This document shows positions 23,490 to 31,944 of a stretch of DNA of 46,913 nucleotides, piece after piece. Position numbers and translations under genes: made by a program. This DNA comes from Chloroflexota bacterium (lineage in GTDB: Bacteria > Chloroflexota > Anaerolineae > J036 > Brachytrichaceae). Location: positions 1-46,913 of the forward strand of contig JAGWYZ010000002.1 of the NCBI GenBank assembly GCA_018969115.1, in the 5' to 3' direction. Positions within the stretch are counted from its first letter, which is position 1; each line of letters begins with the position of its first letter. The notes under the pieces were generated by a model. The model worked only from the letters and a program-made list of their open reading frames with translations. It was not told the origin of the DNA and made no database searches.

Positions 23490-24593
23490 ATGAAACATAG
23501 AATTATCGAGCTGGACGGACTACGTGGTATTGCTATATTAATGATATTAATATGGCATTATTTCACTAATTTAAGTTTTTCTGTTCCCGATTATTTGACT
23601 AAATTTCTAACTAAATTAACTATGCTGACATGGAGCGGCGTTGATTTATTTTTTGTTCTATCTGGTTTTTTAATCGTTGGTATTCTCCTTGACAATAAAA
23701 ACTCAAAAAATTATTTTAAAGTGTTTTATATTCGAAGAATATGCAGAATATTTCCACTTTATTACGCAATGTGCATTATATATATTGCATTGTCACAAAG
23801 CGGAATTAATATATCTTATTGGTTGTTTAATCCTGCCATTCCTAGCTGGAGTTATCTTCTGTTCTTGCAAAATATTTTCATGACTATCCAAAACACTTAT
23901 GGAGGGCATTGGTTGGCAATTACTTGGTCATTAGCCGTAGAGGAGCAGTTTTATTTATTAATTCCTCTAATGATCAAGTTTTTTCCTAAAAATTTGCTCG
24001 TTAAGGTTTTTGTTATTCTAATTTTATCTGCTCCATTATTTAGAATTACCTTTAATCATTTTTTTAGCGGTTTAGCTGCTTATATCCTTCCAAATGCTCG
24101 GGCTGATTCACTTTTAATTGGCGGGTGTCTTGCTATTATATTTCGATCAAACCTAATGCCATTTATCTATTTAAGGTTTGAGCAGATAAAGGGAATCATT
24201 GTAGTTTTTATAGTAGGCTACTTTATATTTACATTTTTTGATTACAACGTTGGAACTGCATTTTCGCATATTTGGCTAGCTACTTTATCTGGTTTACTGC
24301 TGCTGCTTGCATTAACAGCATCAAATGATTGCAACTCAAAGGTTGGCGCTTTTTTTCGGCAAAAATGGTTACTTTGGTTAGGTACAAGGTCTTATGCAAT
24401 TTACCTTCTTCATCAAGGTGTTGCTGGATTAATTTGGGTTATTTTTATTGGTCAACAAGTCCCAATCATTACGCGCCGCTTAGATTATGGATTAGTCGGT
24501 TTATGTTTGCTTATTACTTTCATAATTGCAGAAATTTCATATCGATATTTTGAAAATAAATTTATTGCTTATGGCTATCGATACAAATATTAG
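23490..24593 (+). CDS. Acyltransferase-3 family membrane O-acyltransferase
   Basis: This 367-aa polytopic protein begins with RIIELDGLRGIAILMILIWHYF, the hallmark of the OafA/OatA/NodX-type acyltransferase-3 family. It has about ten membrane segments and the typical WSLAVEEQFYLLIPLMI. It would transfer an acyl (often acetyl) group from a cytoplasmic donor to a glycan at the membrane. There is no C-terminal SGNH domain. It is the first gene of the AT-rich island, and codon use changes sharply from gatB eight bases upstream. It overlaps the next gene. Confidence 0.9.
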   Translation: MKHRIIELDGLRGIAILMILIWHYFTNLSFSVPDYLTKFLTKLTMLTWSGVDLFFVLSGFLIVGILLDNKNSKNYFKVFYIRRICRIFPLYYAMCIIYIALSQSGINISYWLFNPAIPSWSYLLFLQNIFMTIQNTYGGHWLAITWSLAVEEQFYLLIPLMIKFFPKNLLVKVFVILILSAPLFRITFNHFFSGLAAYILPNARADSLLIGGCLAIIFRSNLMPFIYLRFEQIKGIIVVFIVGYFIFTFFDYNVGTAFSHIWLATLSGLLLLLALTASNDCNSKVGAFFRQKWLLWLGTRSYAIYLLHQGVAGLIWVIFIGQQVPIITRRLDYGLVGLCLLITFIIAEISYRYFENKFIAYGYRYKY

Positions 24594-26154
24594 TTTTAAC
24601 CGGATTAATGCAATATTTAACCAACGATTTCCGCATACTACCATTTGTGTCTTATTTGCACTTGTAATCAGTTGTTATTGTTTTAATCCCAATCTTAGTA
24701 GTTGGTTTGGGTTAATTGACGATCATGAAACTATCAAATATCTCGGATCTGATAGAGTACTGTATATATCAGAAATACCCGGTTTTTTGCTTGAGACTGA
24801 AGTTGGTCACCCATTTGAATCAAGACGATTCCGCCCAATTTATTATTCACTACGACTAATTGAAACTGCACTGTGGCGCGACAATGTAGCTATTTGGTAT
24901 GGCGTGCGCATGGCAGCTTTTGCAGCTTTTGTGTCACTCATGGCCTATTATTTTACTGGCTGGTTTGGCTGGGGATTAGGCGGGGCGCTGTCGTTTGCAA
25001 CTTTGGCTGCGCCATATTGGGCCGATATTTTTGGACGGCTTGGACCACCGGAAAATTACACTGTGCCTGCAATGGGGTGGGTGGCATTTGGCTTGTCAGG
25101 GCTGATTGGCACTGGGCGATCGGCTGGTGTTGGTTCTGTTGGGCGTTGGCTGGCGTTATTATTTGGCTGTTTGATCGCCATTGGAGTCAAAGAAAATTAC
25201 CTATTTTTGTTGCCGTTGCTGGTTTGGGCAGTATTTATTTTGCTTCAGGCGCGGCGCTGGCGGCTCGCTAGCTTGGCATTGTTGGTGCTGGTTTTATGTA
25301 CTATCACTATCTTTATTTTTTTGCTGGCTAATTTTGTGGGCGGCAACGATTTTTATGGCGATGATACGAGCTTGAAGGGACGGTTGAAATTGCTGTTGTT
25401 GTATTTTCGCTATTATCGCCCCGCGTTCAATTATGTAATTGGCGTGGCAGCACTGTTGGCGATGAATGTGATATTAGGCGGCTATCTGTGGTGGCGTAGC
25501 AGACGAGTGTCACCAGAGTTACGTTGGTTGGGCGTGAGCGTCGTGTGCTTAGGGCTGAGCGCCGTGCAGTATTTGTTCTATAAGGGCTTGTGGCCACATG
25601 GCACAAGTCGCTACGATTTTCCCGGGCTGATCTTTTTGGGTATCGCGGTGGTGTGTTGGTTGAAGGTTGGATTAAGGTTATTAAGATGGCGGTGGCTACA
25701 GATAGGATTGCCACTGATGTTGTGTTTGCTGTTGTCACTATTATCAATTGGATGGATACAAGAGGTTCGCCAATTGTCAGTAAATACTTTAAATAGAACG
25801 AATGTTTTAAAACAACGGCTTGATCGCATCGCTGAATTTACCCAACAAAATCCTACAATGCCAATTGTAGTCGTGGCAAATGACCCTTTTGATTTTGAAG
25901 CGGTAGACTCAATTGTTATGTTTTTTGATTTTAAGTCAATTGCAAACCCAAAGGTTATACGTATTGGCTTTCCTGTGCCTTATAAAAGTGAAGATAACAC
26001 AACAAGCAATTTGGCTCAACGTTTACAAGATCGTTCAATCAATGGCAATGGAGGGTATTTACCATTAGCAGAAATTGACTTAAGTAAGGGATGCATATCT
26101 TTTGGTCTATCGGGCTTGGAGTGGAGTGAATGTTTAGATTTAGATGGGTTATGA
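24571..26154 (+). CDS. Polytopic membrane protein, GT-C glycosyltransferase-like
   Basis: The start MAIDTNISFNRINAIF (528 aa) is preferred; the track ORF starts 15 codons earlier, deeper inside the acyltransferase gene. It has about ten hydrophobic helices and an early extracytoplasmic acidic motif, WFGLIDDHETIKYLG, a position where GT-C enzymes (PMT/ArnT-like) carry catalytic acids. ESRRFRPIYYSLRLIE follows. The C-terminal part is a soluble domain. I cannot assign a donor or acceptor. The middle of the gene (about 24.97-25.75 kb) is clearly GC-richer than both ends. Confidence 0.6.
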   Translation: MAIDTNISFNRINAIFNQRFPHTTICVLFALVISCYCFNPNLSSWFGLIDDHETIKYLGSDRVLYISEIPGFLLETEVGHPFESRRFRPIYYSLRLIETALWRDNVAIWYGVRMAAFAAFVSLMAYYFTGWFGWGLGGALSFATLAAPYWADIFGRLGPPENYTVPAMGWVAFGLSGLIGTGRSAGVGSVGRWLALLFGCLIAIGVKENYLFLLPLLVWAVFILLQARRWRLASLALLVLVLCTITIFIFLLANFVGGNDFYGDDTSLKGRLKLLLLYFRYYRPAFNYVIGVAALLAMNVILGGYLWWRSRRVSPELRWLGVSVVCLGLSAVQYLFYKGLWPHGTSRYDFPGLIFLGIAVVCWLKVGLRLLRWRWLQIGLPLMLCLLLSLLSIGWIQEVRQLSVNTLNRTNVLKQRLDRIAEFTQQNPTMPIVVVANDPFDFEAVDSIVMFFDFKSIANPKVIRIGFPVPYKSEDNTTSNLAQRLQDRSINGNGGYLPLAEIDLSKGCISFGLSGLEWSECLDLDGL

Positions 26155-27539
26155 ATAGAAATATAACTAAAATTAATATGTTGTCACAACGGCAATTTTA
26201 TCTTCATTTTATGCTAGCAGGAATTGTACTGCTTATTATGATGTATTCTTCAACAGGGACTCTTGCAATATATGGTGCGACCTTGGATAATTCAACTTTA
26301 CCTCCGGTATTAACAGAACCTTGTCAATACTTACTTAATACAGATTGGGCGCAGTTTTATGCAACTTTTTCAATGCTTGACGGTGCTCCGCGTAACCAAT
26401 GGGAAACCAGCCCAATGTTGCGCAGGATCTTTTACCCTTTACTTAGCTACATTCCCATGAAGTTTATTGGCTGGTATCGTGGAGGATTACTGACTAATGC
26501 CATGATTAATTTAATGGGATTTATCACTTTTGTAATATTTGCTCGCCGCAAATGGGGGAATTTTTCAGGTGTGTCAGCCGCTTGGCTTTTAGTAACTTAT
26601 CCGGGCGTTGCTTATTGGATAGGTACACCTTTCTTACATGCATCGATTGTTCCGACTTCATTATGGATCGTAATTTTGATGTCAATGCTTTTTGAAAACC
26701 GTTCAATTACATCCACTGTGTTAGTATCTTTAAGCATTGGTCTTCTATTTTTAGCATACGATTTCTTTCCTATCTTTGGTCTCGCTATTACTTTCATGTT
26801 AAGTTATCAACGACGTTGGAAAGATTTAATAATTAGCTTATTTTTTGTGATAGCACCGGGGTTAATTTTAAATTATTGGCTTGTAGAGTATAAGAGCATA
26901 TCACTTATTAATGCAAATACGCAAACTTTCGCTTATTTTATTCAAGCTTATCTAAATTTTACAAATTCTAACTTAAGTGAATGGTTAGCAATCATCATTT
27001 ACTTACCTTGGTATGCACTGCATAATTTTTTATTTAGTAATTTTGTTTTTCTTCCGTTCACATTTTTAGTGTTGGTTATTTGGGGAGGATTTCAAAAACA
27101 CAAATTGAATGTCTTAGAAACTGCCATTCTTTTGGCGGCTATATGTTTATTTTTATTTATAAATCTTGCCCCACCTATACCTGATTGGTGGGCAAGAGGC
27201 ACAAACACCGCTCGATTCTATCAACCAATTTTTGCGGCAATGTTGTTTTACATTTGCCGATTATTTAGTACAGCTTCGGATGAAAATAAATCATCAAAAC
27301 AGATGTTAATACTTACTATATTATTGTGCGTTCTTGGAAATAGCGCTGTAGTGCTGGGGCCAATAACGGTAAACAGTCAATTCAGCAGCAGCATCTATCA
27401 TGAATTTTATAAACATGTCGGGTATAGCAAACCACTTTCACTATATGAGAATTTAATTACTTATGGACGCCGCCCATTAGGTTTCTGTGGTGTAGATAGC
27501 ACACGTAATCGTTGGATTGAAACGTTATTCGGCACATAA
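26151..27539 (+). CDS. Polytopic membrane protein of unknown function (GT-C-like)
   Basis: The start MNRNITKINMLSQRQFYLH (462 aa) overlaps the previous stop as ATGA, implying translational coupling. It has an N-terminal helix followed by a large extracytoplasmic loop with TDWAQFYATFSMLDGAPRNQ and SPMLRRIFYPLLSYIPMKF. About eight to nine helices and a short C-terminal loop follow. The layout (one helix, loop with acidic residue, many helices) matches lipid-linked-sugar GT-C proteins, but no family motif is conclusive. It probably acts in glycan assembly by association. Confidence 0.55.
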   Translation: MNRNITKINMLSQRQFYLHFMLAGIVLLIMMYSSTGTLAIYGATLDNSTLPPVLTEPCQYLLNTDWAQFYATFSMLDGAPRNQWETSPMLRRIFYPLLSYIPMKFIGWYRGGLLTNAMINLMGFITFVIFARRKWGNFSGVSAAWLLVTYPGVAYWIGTPFLHASIVPTSLWIVILMSMLFENRSITSTVLVSLSIGLLFLAYDFFPIFGLAITFMLSYQRRWKDLIISLFFVIAPGLILNYWLVEYKSISLINANTQTFAYFIQAYLNFTNSNLSEWLAIIIYLPWYALHNFLFSNFVFLPFTFLVLVIWGGFQKHKLNVLETAILLAAICLFLFINLAPPIPDWWARGTNTARFYQPIFAAMLFYICRLFSTASDENKSSKQMLILTILLCVLGNSAVVLGPITVNSQFSSSIYHEFYKHVGYSKPLSLYENLITYGRRPLGFCGVDSTRNRWIETLFGT

Positions 27540-27821
27540 TCAAATTATGTATCTTGTTGATTGTTATTAGATCCAAAGATATACCTATAGCCTCACCATT
27601 CGCTGAAATGGAAAACCAAATACGAAATTAAGTATCATTTGTTACCTCAAATGGTTAAATCAAACATCTAGTCCTTCGATTATGTTAAGCAATTTTGATT
27701 TTGACATTTTAAGGTATCATTTCAAAAAATCAGGGGAAATAAAACTATTTTTTGCCAAACGTACTATCTTCCATTAATCTTTTGTGTAAACTAAACCATT
27801 TTTAAAAATAACTTAATAATA

Positions 27822-28622
27822 ATGCTAGGAAATAAGCTCCGTGAATGGCTAGCCCATCCACTAACACATAATATCGATATTGATGCACCCCAAACAACAC
27901 ATTTGCGCCGTCAAATTATTCAGCAAAAAGCACCATTACATGCAATTTATGATGAGTGGTACTTAGCTATTTCAAGTAGATTACCTAAAAAAGATGGACG
28001 AATTTTAGAATTAGGTTCTGGAGCTGGGTTTATGTCTAAATATATACCCAGCCTTATTACATCTGAAGTATTTAGTTGCCCCGATATTACTGCTGTTTTA
28101 GATGGAACTTGCTTACCTTTTCAAGATCATTCAATAAGTGCTATTGTAATGACTGATGTACTACATCACATACCAAACACTCGTTTATTTTTCGAAGAAG
28201 CATCCCGATGTATAAAAGTAGGCGGGGCGATTATTATGGTTGAGCCATGGTATACCGTTTGGTCAAAATTTATCTATACCCATTTTCATCATGAACCATT
28301 CCTTGTGAATGTATCTTCATGGGATATCCCTAAAATTGGCCCATTATCTGGAGCAAACGGCGCACTACCCTGGATCATTTTAAATCGTGACCGCCTTAAA
28401 TTTGCCAATGAGTTCCCGCAATGGCAAATAAATGAAATCCAGCTCCTAGGGGGACTACGGTATATGTTTTCTGGGGGGGTTAGTATGCGTTCGCTCTTAC
28501 CCGAGGTAGTATTTCGTCTCTTAAAAAAAGTGGATTGGTGGCAGGCTATACTGCCTTATACTGCCATGTTTGCTTTAATTGTCATTAATAAAGTTGAAAC
28601 CAGTGGTCAAAATATACGATGA
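27822..28622 (+). CDS. Class I SAM-dependent methyltransferase
   Basis: This 266-aa protein has SAM motif I, GRILELGSGAGFMSKYIPS, then the Methyltransf_11 pattern AVLDGTCLPFQDHSISAIVM, DVLHHIPNTRLFFEEASRCI and GGAIIMVEPWY. The C-terminal 100 residues are less conserved. The likely role is methylation of a sugar or lipid-linked glycan intermediate. It overlaps the next gene by 4 bp (ATGA). The 282-bp gap before it (27540-27821) is AT-rich; I see no gene or clear promoter in it. Confidence 0.85.
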   Translation: MLGNKLREWLAHPLTHNIDIDAPQTTHLRRQIIQQKAPLHAIYDEWYLAISSRLPKKDGRILELGSGAGFMSKYIPSLITSEVFSCPDITAVLDGTCLPFQDHSISAIVMTDVLHHIPNTRLFFEEASRCIKVGGAIIMVEPWYTVWSKFIYTHFHHEPFLVNVSSWDIPKIGPLSGANGALPWIILNRDRLKFANEFPQWQINEIQLLGGLRYMFSGGVSMRSLLPEVVFRLLKKVDWWQAILPYTAMFALIVINKVETSGQNIR

Positions 28623-30301
28623 AAATCTTTTTACGCAATAAATTACACTTTTTTACACTAGTATTATTAGGTCTGATAACCCATGGCATGCTCTTGCTAA
28701 ATGATGGCATTTATTGGGAATCATGGAATGATCATACACATTTTGTAACTTTAGGCGGCAATCCAAATGTAAATCGCGTATTAATAACTGAAGCAAATCA
28801 ATTATCACACGTAATATATCGAGATTTAGTCGCTTTTTTTTTTACTGATATTAATTTTGGTTTTAAATTCTTGTCTTTAATTAATATTATATTAAGCGCA
28901 ACATTGGTTTATGTACTTATATCTTATATCTCAATCATAGATCGCAATTTAAGGTTATGGTTAAGTGCCTTCATCATTACTATTCCTACACAAACATTAG
29001 GAGTCGATTATGTATTTTCTCGATATATGACAGATTTAACAATATTTTATGGTGCAACCTTATGTGCTATTTACGCAAATAATAAAACCTATTCGCAACC
29101 TTGGCGACTCTCAATCCGAATTGTAGCCTTATGTAGCTATTTTTTAAGCTTTTATACGGGATCGTTGCTTGTATATTATCTAATTGCATATTGTTATATC
29201 ATTTTTGTTGTGATACAACCATTAGACTCGATTTATGCTTTATCGAGGTTGCAATGCCTCAAGTGTATATCGATTACATTGTTTAAAAATGTAGATTTTC
29301 TTCTTTTGCCTATATTATTTTGGATCGTAAATCGCTTTATATTTCCATCGACTGCTGAATGGGTTACAGCTGTCAAATATAATCAAATTGACCTATCGCT
29401 ACTATTTCGTTACGATATTTGGATAAACTATTTTTATACAGGGACAATTGCCCTGGTTAAAAACGGATTACAACTCTCTCTTGCCCCGCTATTTTTTATA
29501 ATCTTAATATTAATTTATGGGTTTAAACAGGTCCAAAACAAACAATTTAAGCATAATTTGTTTTGGGGAGCCAAAGTATTATCATTGGGACTAATAACTT
29601 TAGCACTTGGTACGCTGCCCTATATTGCAGTTGGACGAGATTTAGTTACAAATACTATCTTTTCGTATTTTATGCGCTATTTTTTATTGTATCCACTCCC
29701 TATAGCCATTTGTTGTATTTCATTTTCACGCCTATTTTCAAAATATACATTGCTTGTCATATTATTGTCGTTTTCCTTTACGACAATTGATCTTTATTTT
29801 ATATATCAATCACGATTTGTTAAAGACTTGTCAGTTCGACAAAATATTTTAGCGACAAACCAGTTAAATCTATTTTCGATTGTTCGAATATCAGATCAAT
29901 ACCCTTTAGATGCTCGGTTTCCAGCTTATTTTGGACAAGACACTTTTTTTGAGAAAACAGCGTATCTGCGTTGGGTACTAAATGGACCGAAATGGCCGGT
30001 CGTTGCACAATTTGTAGATGGTCAGATTCTTGAAAAAAATAGTGTTATAGCTATGTGGCTCAGCAGTAGCCCTATAATAAATGAATATTTCCATTACCAT
30101 AAATTAGATATCCTAGGGTGTTACGGACAATTGGTGATTAGCAAAACTGATTATGCTCAAACACTAACCCCAGTTGGGATTTCGCTCCGTTATTGGTATT
30201 ATCGTTTTTTAAAGCCAAATCAATTGAATACATGGGCATCAACCTTGAGTTTAGTTCAACTAACAAAAATAGAGATGCCTATGGCTATTCATTGTACTTA
30301 A
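28619..30301 (+). CDS. Large polytopic membrane protein, possible GT-C type
   Basis: This is a 560-aa protein with about ten to eleven helices. After the first helix the loop reads LLNDGIYWESWNDHTHFVTLGG, followed by VIYRDLVAFFFTDINFGFKF. The C-terminus is a soluble tail (VAQFVDGQILEKNSVIAMWL, KLDILGCYGQLVISK). The topology resembles other membrane glycosyltransferases of this island, but I recognise no specific family. It is translationally coupled to the methyltransferase upstream by a 4-bp overlap. A degraded MITE follows its stop. Confidence 0.55.
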   Translation: MKIFLRNKLHFFTLVLLGLITHGMLLLNDGIYWESWNDHTHFVTLGGNPNVNRVLITEANQLSHVIYRDLVAFFFTDINFGFKFLSLINIILSATLVYVLISYISIIDRNLRLWLSAFIITIPTQTLGVDYVFSRYMTDLTIFYGATLCAIYANNKTYSQPWRLSIRIVALCSYFLSFYTGSLLVYYLIAYCYIIFVVIQPLDSIYALSRLQCLKCISITLFKNVDFLLLPILFWIVNRFIFPSTAEWVTAVKYNQIDLSLLFRYDIWINYFYTGTIALVKNGLQLSLAPLFFIILILIYGFKQVQNKQFKHNLFWGAKVLSLGLITLALGTLPYIAVGRDLVTNTIFSYFMRYFLLYPLPIAICCISFSRLFSKYTLLVILLSFSFTTIDLYFIYQSRFVKDLSVRQNILATNQLNLFSIVRISDQYPLDARFPAYFGQDTFFEKTAYLRWVLNGPKWPVVAQFVDGQILEKNSVIAMWLSSSPIINEYFHYHKLDILGCYGQLVISKTDYAQTLTPVGISLRYWYYRFLKPNQLNTWASTLSLVQLTKIEMPMAIHCT

Positions 30302-30318
30302 TTTTATTAAAGTCAATA

Positions 30319-30466
30319 GTATCGTTGTAGCTTCTTAAATCTCAAAAATGTAATGTCGAAATCCCTCTATAGCTTTTGAGGGCAGGCTCTTTGCCTTGTG
30401 TCCAAAAGCCATAGGGGGATTTCGACAAAAGTTTATTTTATTTACCCCGTTTTATTGAAAAGTTAC
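30319..30466. mobile_element. Degraded MITE-like palindromic element, copy 1
   Basis: The core CGAAATCCCTCTATAGCTTT to TTG (30357-30378) pairs with 30403-30424 with two mismatches. The right end TTTATTTTATTTACCCCGTT and then TTATTG closely matches copy 2 at 42681-42700, as does TAATGTCGAAAT on the left. The extreme left end has decayed and no target duplication is evident. It lies between the stop at 30301 and the ATG at 30484, so it forms the leader of the fusion gene. Confidence 0.8.
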
Positions 30467-30483
30467 CTCTAAAACCTCTAAAA

Positions 30484-31935
30484 ATGTCTAATCTTTCAAC
30501 GCAATACCAAATTGATCGTATTTCACATTGGGATAGAATCATTGTTAATAATTTTTCTTCAAATGCCTCAAAAGCTTATCGACAGCGCTTAATCGAAATC
30601 TACCAACATCTTATCCCTTCAAACGCGAGCGTATTAGAATTAGGGTGTAAATCAGGTGATTTGCTCGCTGCTCTTCAGCCAGCTTATGGTATTGGTATTG
30701 ATTTTTCATCACAAGCCATTGAGCAAGCGAAACAACGTTACCCACAATTCACTTTTTTGTTAGCAGATGCACACGAATCTTTACAAGCCATCGATAAAAT
30801 AAAAACTAATATACAGTTCGACGTTATTATTTTATCTGATCTTGTGAATGATTTATGGGATGTACAAAGAGTATTTGAAGAACTACATAGGTTAAGTGCA
30901 CCGCATACACGGATTATTTTAAATAGTTATAGCCGTCTGTGGGAGATTCCTTTAGAAATTGTGCGGAAATTAGGCTTTGCAAATCCAGTGTTACCGCAAA
31001 ATTGGTTAGTAGTTGAAGATATTATTAACTTACTCTCGTTGTCTGGCTTTTCATCAATTCGTGCTTGGACAGAAATCTTATTACCAATTCCGTTGCCTAT
31101 TATCGCCCCATTTGCAAATAAAGTTTTAGCGAAATTACCCATACTACGCAACCTAGCATTAACAAATTTTATACTAGCTCGTCCACTACCTAGATTGTCT
31201 ATGACACAAACACTATTACCATCCGTTAGTGTTATTGTGCCAGCTCGAAATGAAGCAGGTAATATTGCCCAAATTTTTCAACGAGTGCCGCGGATGGGAT
31301 CTTTTACTGAATTAATTTTTGTTGAAGGGCATTCAAAAGATGATACTTATACAACAATTCAAACTTGTATTGCACAGCATCCAGAATGGCAAAGCAGATT
31401 ATTTCAACAAACTGGTGTTGGTAAAGGTGATGCAGTGCGTTTGGGATTTCAACAAGCTAGCGGTGATATCGTCATGATTCTTGATGCTGACTTGACCGTT
31501 TCGCCTGAAGATTTGCCACGTTTTTATAATGCATTGCTTTTAGGTCATGCAGACTTTGCAAATGGAGTTCGCTTAGTTTATCCGATGGAGGAAAAAGCAA
31601 TGCGTTTTGCGAATATACTTGGCAATAAATTTTTTAGTCTTGCATTCTCATGGCTCCTAGGACAACCTATTAAAGATACTTTATGTGGCACGAAAGTGCT
31701 ATGGCGTAAAGATTATCTGCGAATTGCGGAAAATCGGCATTATTTTGGCGATTTTGACCCTTTTGGCGATTACGATCTTATTTTTGGGGCAGCTAAACTT
31801 AATTTAAAAATCGTTGATATTCCCATTCGATACCGTGAACGCACTTATGGATCAACAAATATTCAACGTTGGAAACACGGTTGGTTACTATTACGAATGG
31901 TCGCGTTTGCTGCAAAACGAATAAAGTTTGTGTAA
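30484..31935 (+). CDS. Methyltransferase-GT2 glycosyltransferase fusion
   Basis: This 483-aa protein joins two enzymes. Residues about 1-235 are a class I methyltransferase (ASVLELGCKSGDLLAALQ, GIGIDFSSQAIEQAKQRYP, FDVIILSDLVNDLWDVQRVF). Residues about 240-475 are a GT-A family 2 domain: VSVIVPARNEAGNIAQIFQ, ELIFVEGHSKDDTY, GKGDAVRLGFQQASGDIVMI, LDADLTVSPEDLP and GSTNIQRWKHGWLLLRM. There are no C-terminal TM helices. One chain could methylate and glycosylate the same or sequential intermediates. The two halves usually occur as separate genes. It converges on the YfhO-like gene with only 9 bp between stops. Confidence 0.88.
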   Translation: MSNLSTQYQIDRISHWDRIIVNNFSSNASKAYRQRLIEIYQHLIPSNASVLELGCKSGDLLAALQPAYGIGIDFSSQAIEQAKQRYPQFTFLLADAHESLQAIDKIKTNIQFDVIILSDLVNDLWDVQRVFEELHRLSAPHTRIILNSYSRLWEIPLEIVRKLGFANPVLPQNWLVVEDIINLLSLSGFSSIRAWTEILLPIPLPIIAPFANKVLAKLPILRNLALTNFILARPLPRLSMTQTLLPSVSVIVPARNEAGNIAQIFQRVPRMGSFTELIFVEGHSKDDTYTTIQTCIAQHPEWQSRLFQQTGVGKGDAVRLGFQQASGDIVMILDADLTVSPEDLPRFYNALLLGHADFANGVRLVYPMEEKAMRFANILGNKFFSLAFSWLLGQPIKDTLCGTKVLWRKDYLRIAENRHYFGDFDPFGDYDLIFGAAKLNLKIVDIPIRYRERTYGSTNIQRWKHGWLLLRMVAFAAKRIKFV

Positions 31936-31944
31936 CCTTAACAA

